From: Helicobacter hepaticus ATCC 51449 | Lineage (GTDB): Bacteria > Campylobacterota > Campylobacteria > Campylobacterales > Helicobacteraceae | Direction of reading: 5' to 3' | Length of the DNA stretch: 64,000 nt | Assembly (NCBI RefSeq): GCF_000007905.1 | Contig: NC_004917.1 | Location: 1,426,001-1,490,000 of the forward strand | Part shown: positions 63,459-64,000 of the stretch, one piece after another | How positions within the stretch are numbered: the stretch's first letter is position 1 | Layout: every line of letters begins with the position of its first letter | Made by a program: the position numbers and the translations under genes | Notes under the pieces: generated by a model | The model's input: only the letters and a program-made list of their open reading frames with translations | The model's database searches: none | Told to the model about the DNA's origin: nothing

Positions 63459-64000
63459 ATGGCAGAAGAAGAAAAAGCAGCAGAAAGTGGCGGAGATAAA
63501 AAAAGCAAAGCAATTTTATTTGTTATTATTGGCATTGTGGTAGTGCTTCTTCTATTAGTAGGTGTTGTAGTGCTAATGATGACAGGCGGAGGACACGATG
63601 AGGAAGAACACGAACAAAAACCTGCAGAGGTTGCCCAGACTCAAACTAGTGCGCCTTCACAACAGGCTGCTAAAATCATTGTAGGCAATACGGTTTCAGT
63701 GCGTAGCACAGATAAATTTGCTCCGGGATTGATTTATCCTGCAGAGGGTCCTCTCCCTTTTACGGTGAATTTAATGACGCAAACAGGCAAACGTTATCTC
63801 AAAACAAGCGTGCAATTTGAGCTTGATAAAGATGAGATAAAAGCAAATGCTACTAAGGCAGAGTTGGACAAAAAACTGCCTATGGTGCAAGATACCATTA
63901 TTGAGATTCTCTCTTCAAAATCTATTGAAGATGTTGCTACAGTAAAAGGAAAAAATCGTGTCAAAGATGAGATTGTAAAACGTATTAATGAATTTTTGAT
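63459..64000 (+). CDS. fliL: Flagellar basal-body protein FliL (partial, 3' end outside window)
   Basis: About 180 codons visible. Acidic cytoplasmic N-terminus (MAEEEKAAESGGDKK), one membrane helix (about 19-43, AILFVIIGIVVVLLLLVGVVV), an acidic His/Glu/Gln linker, then the periplasmic SPFH-like FliL domain (VNLMTQTGKRYLKTSVQFEL, MVQDTIIEILSSKSIEDV). FliL surrounds the stator units of the flagellar motor. AAAGGA lies upstream. The rsmD-fliL order matches H. pylori. Confidence 0.92.
   Translation, partial: MAEEEKAAESGGDKKSKAILFVIIGIVVVLLLLVGVVVLMMTGGGHDEEEHEQKPAEVAQTQTSAPSQQAAKIIVGNTVSVRSTDKFAPGLIYPAEGPLPFTVNLMTQTGKRYLKTSVQFELDKDEIKANATKAELDKKLPMVQDTIIEILSSKSIEDVATVKGKNRVKDEIVKRINEFL

Overview
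The window looks like chromosomal DNA of a Helicobacter-type Campylobacterota bacterium, probably an enterohepatic species close to H. hepaticus. The evidence is AT-rich DNA (I estimate about 35% G+C), extended -10 boxes with poorly conserved -35 regions, homopolymer tracts of the phase-variation type, and Helicobacter-like neighbourhoods (rplY-pth-permease, recR near truD, the gmhB-rfaD-hldE-gmhA heptose cluster, rsmD-fliL). I found no rRNA, tRNA, CRISPR array, insertion sequence or prophage. No gene-free stretch exceeds about 300 bases; the largest (4533-4782, 48842-49122, 55543-55825) hold promoters, an inverted repeat and a stem-loop.

Layout. 1-4168: tatB (cut by the window edge), serS and a TPR membrane protein. 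4179-9760: a small unknown, citrate synthase, rplY-pth-LptF/G-type permease, atpB and a ThiE/TenI paralogue. 9729-16784: an LtaS/OpgB-type transferase with a G11 tract, a DMT exporter, a TRL-like lipoprotein whose promoter spacer contains T15, a polysaccharide deacetylase, a Na/phosphate-type transporter and an AEC permease. 17006-25068: mrp, a Cys-rich lipoprotein, lysA, pheA, a DUF2156 protein, a GH25 hydrolase and an alpha/beta hydrolase. 25189-28409: a three-gene operon encoding a TusA-like/di-iron fusion, an acyl-CoA-dehydrogenase-like flavoprotein lacking the catalytic Glu, and a PhnD-like binding protein without a signal peptide. 28406-32905: truD, alr, cytochrome c-553, recR and dnaJ.

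32895-37215 is the most unusual region. Small Sec-exported peptides share an almost invariant leader ending in LSDEEM-x4-G, followed by unrelated C-termini (a cationic helix, a hydrophobic Pro-rich peptide, or nothing). They alternate with beta-barrel outer-membrane proteins of one family, one with AUA in place of its start codon and one a remnant, and with a small four-helix membrane protein. I read this as a candidate family of secreted bacteriocin-like or leader-guided peptides.

37461-41849: a two-gene version of the large 2-hydroxyacyl-CoA dehydratase activase-related protein. 41923-46158: the ADP-heptose operon for LPS core. 46392-51761: a TauE/SafE-family membrane protein, prs, a lipoprotein, der and metK. 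51947-57858: a copper-type TonB receptor, a frameshifted outer-membrane protein, ahpC, and a DUF485/acetate-symporter pair. 57878-64000: uvrB, two small coiled-coil/ZapA-like proteins, priA, an unknown, rsmD and the start of fliL.
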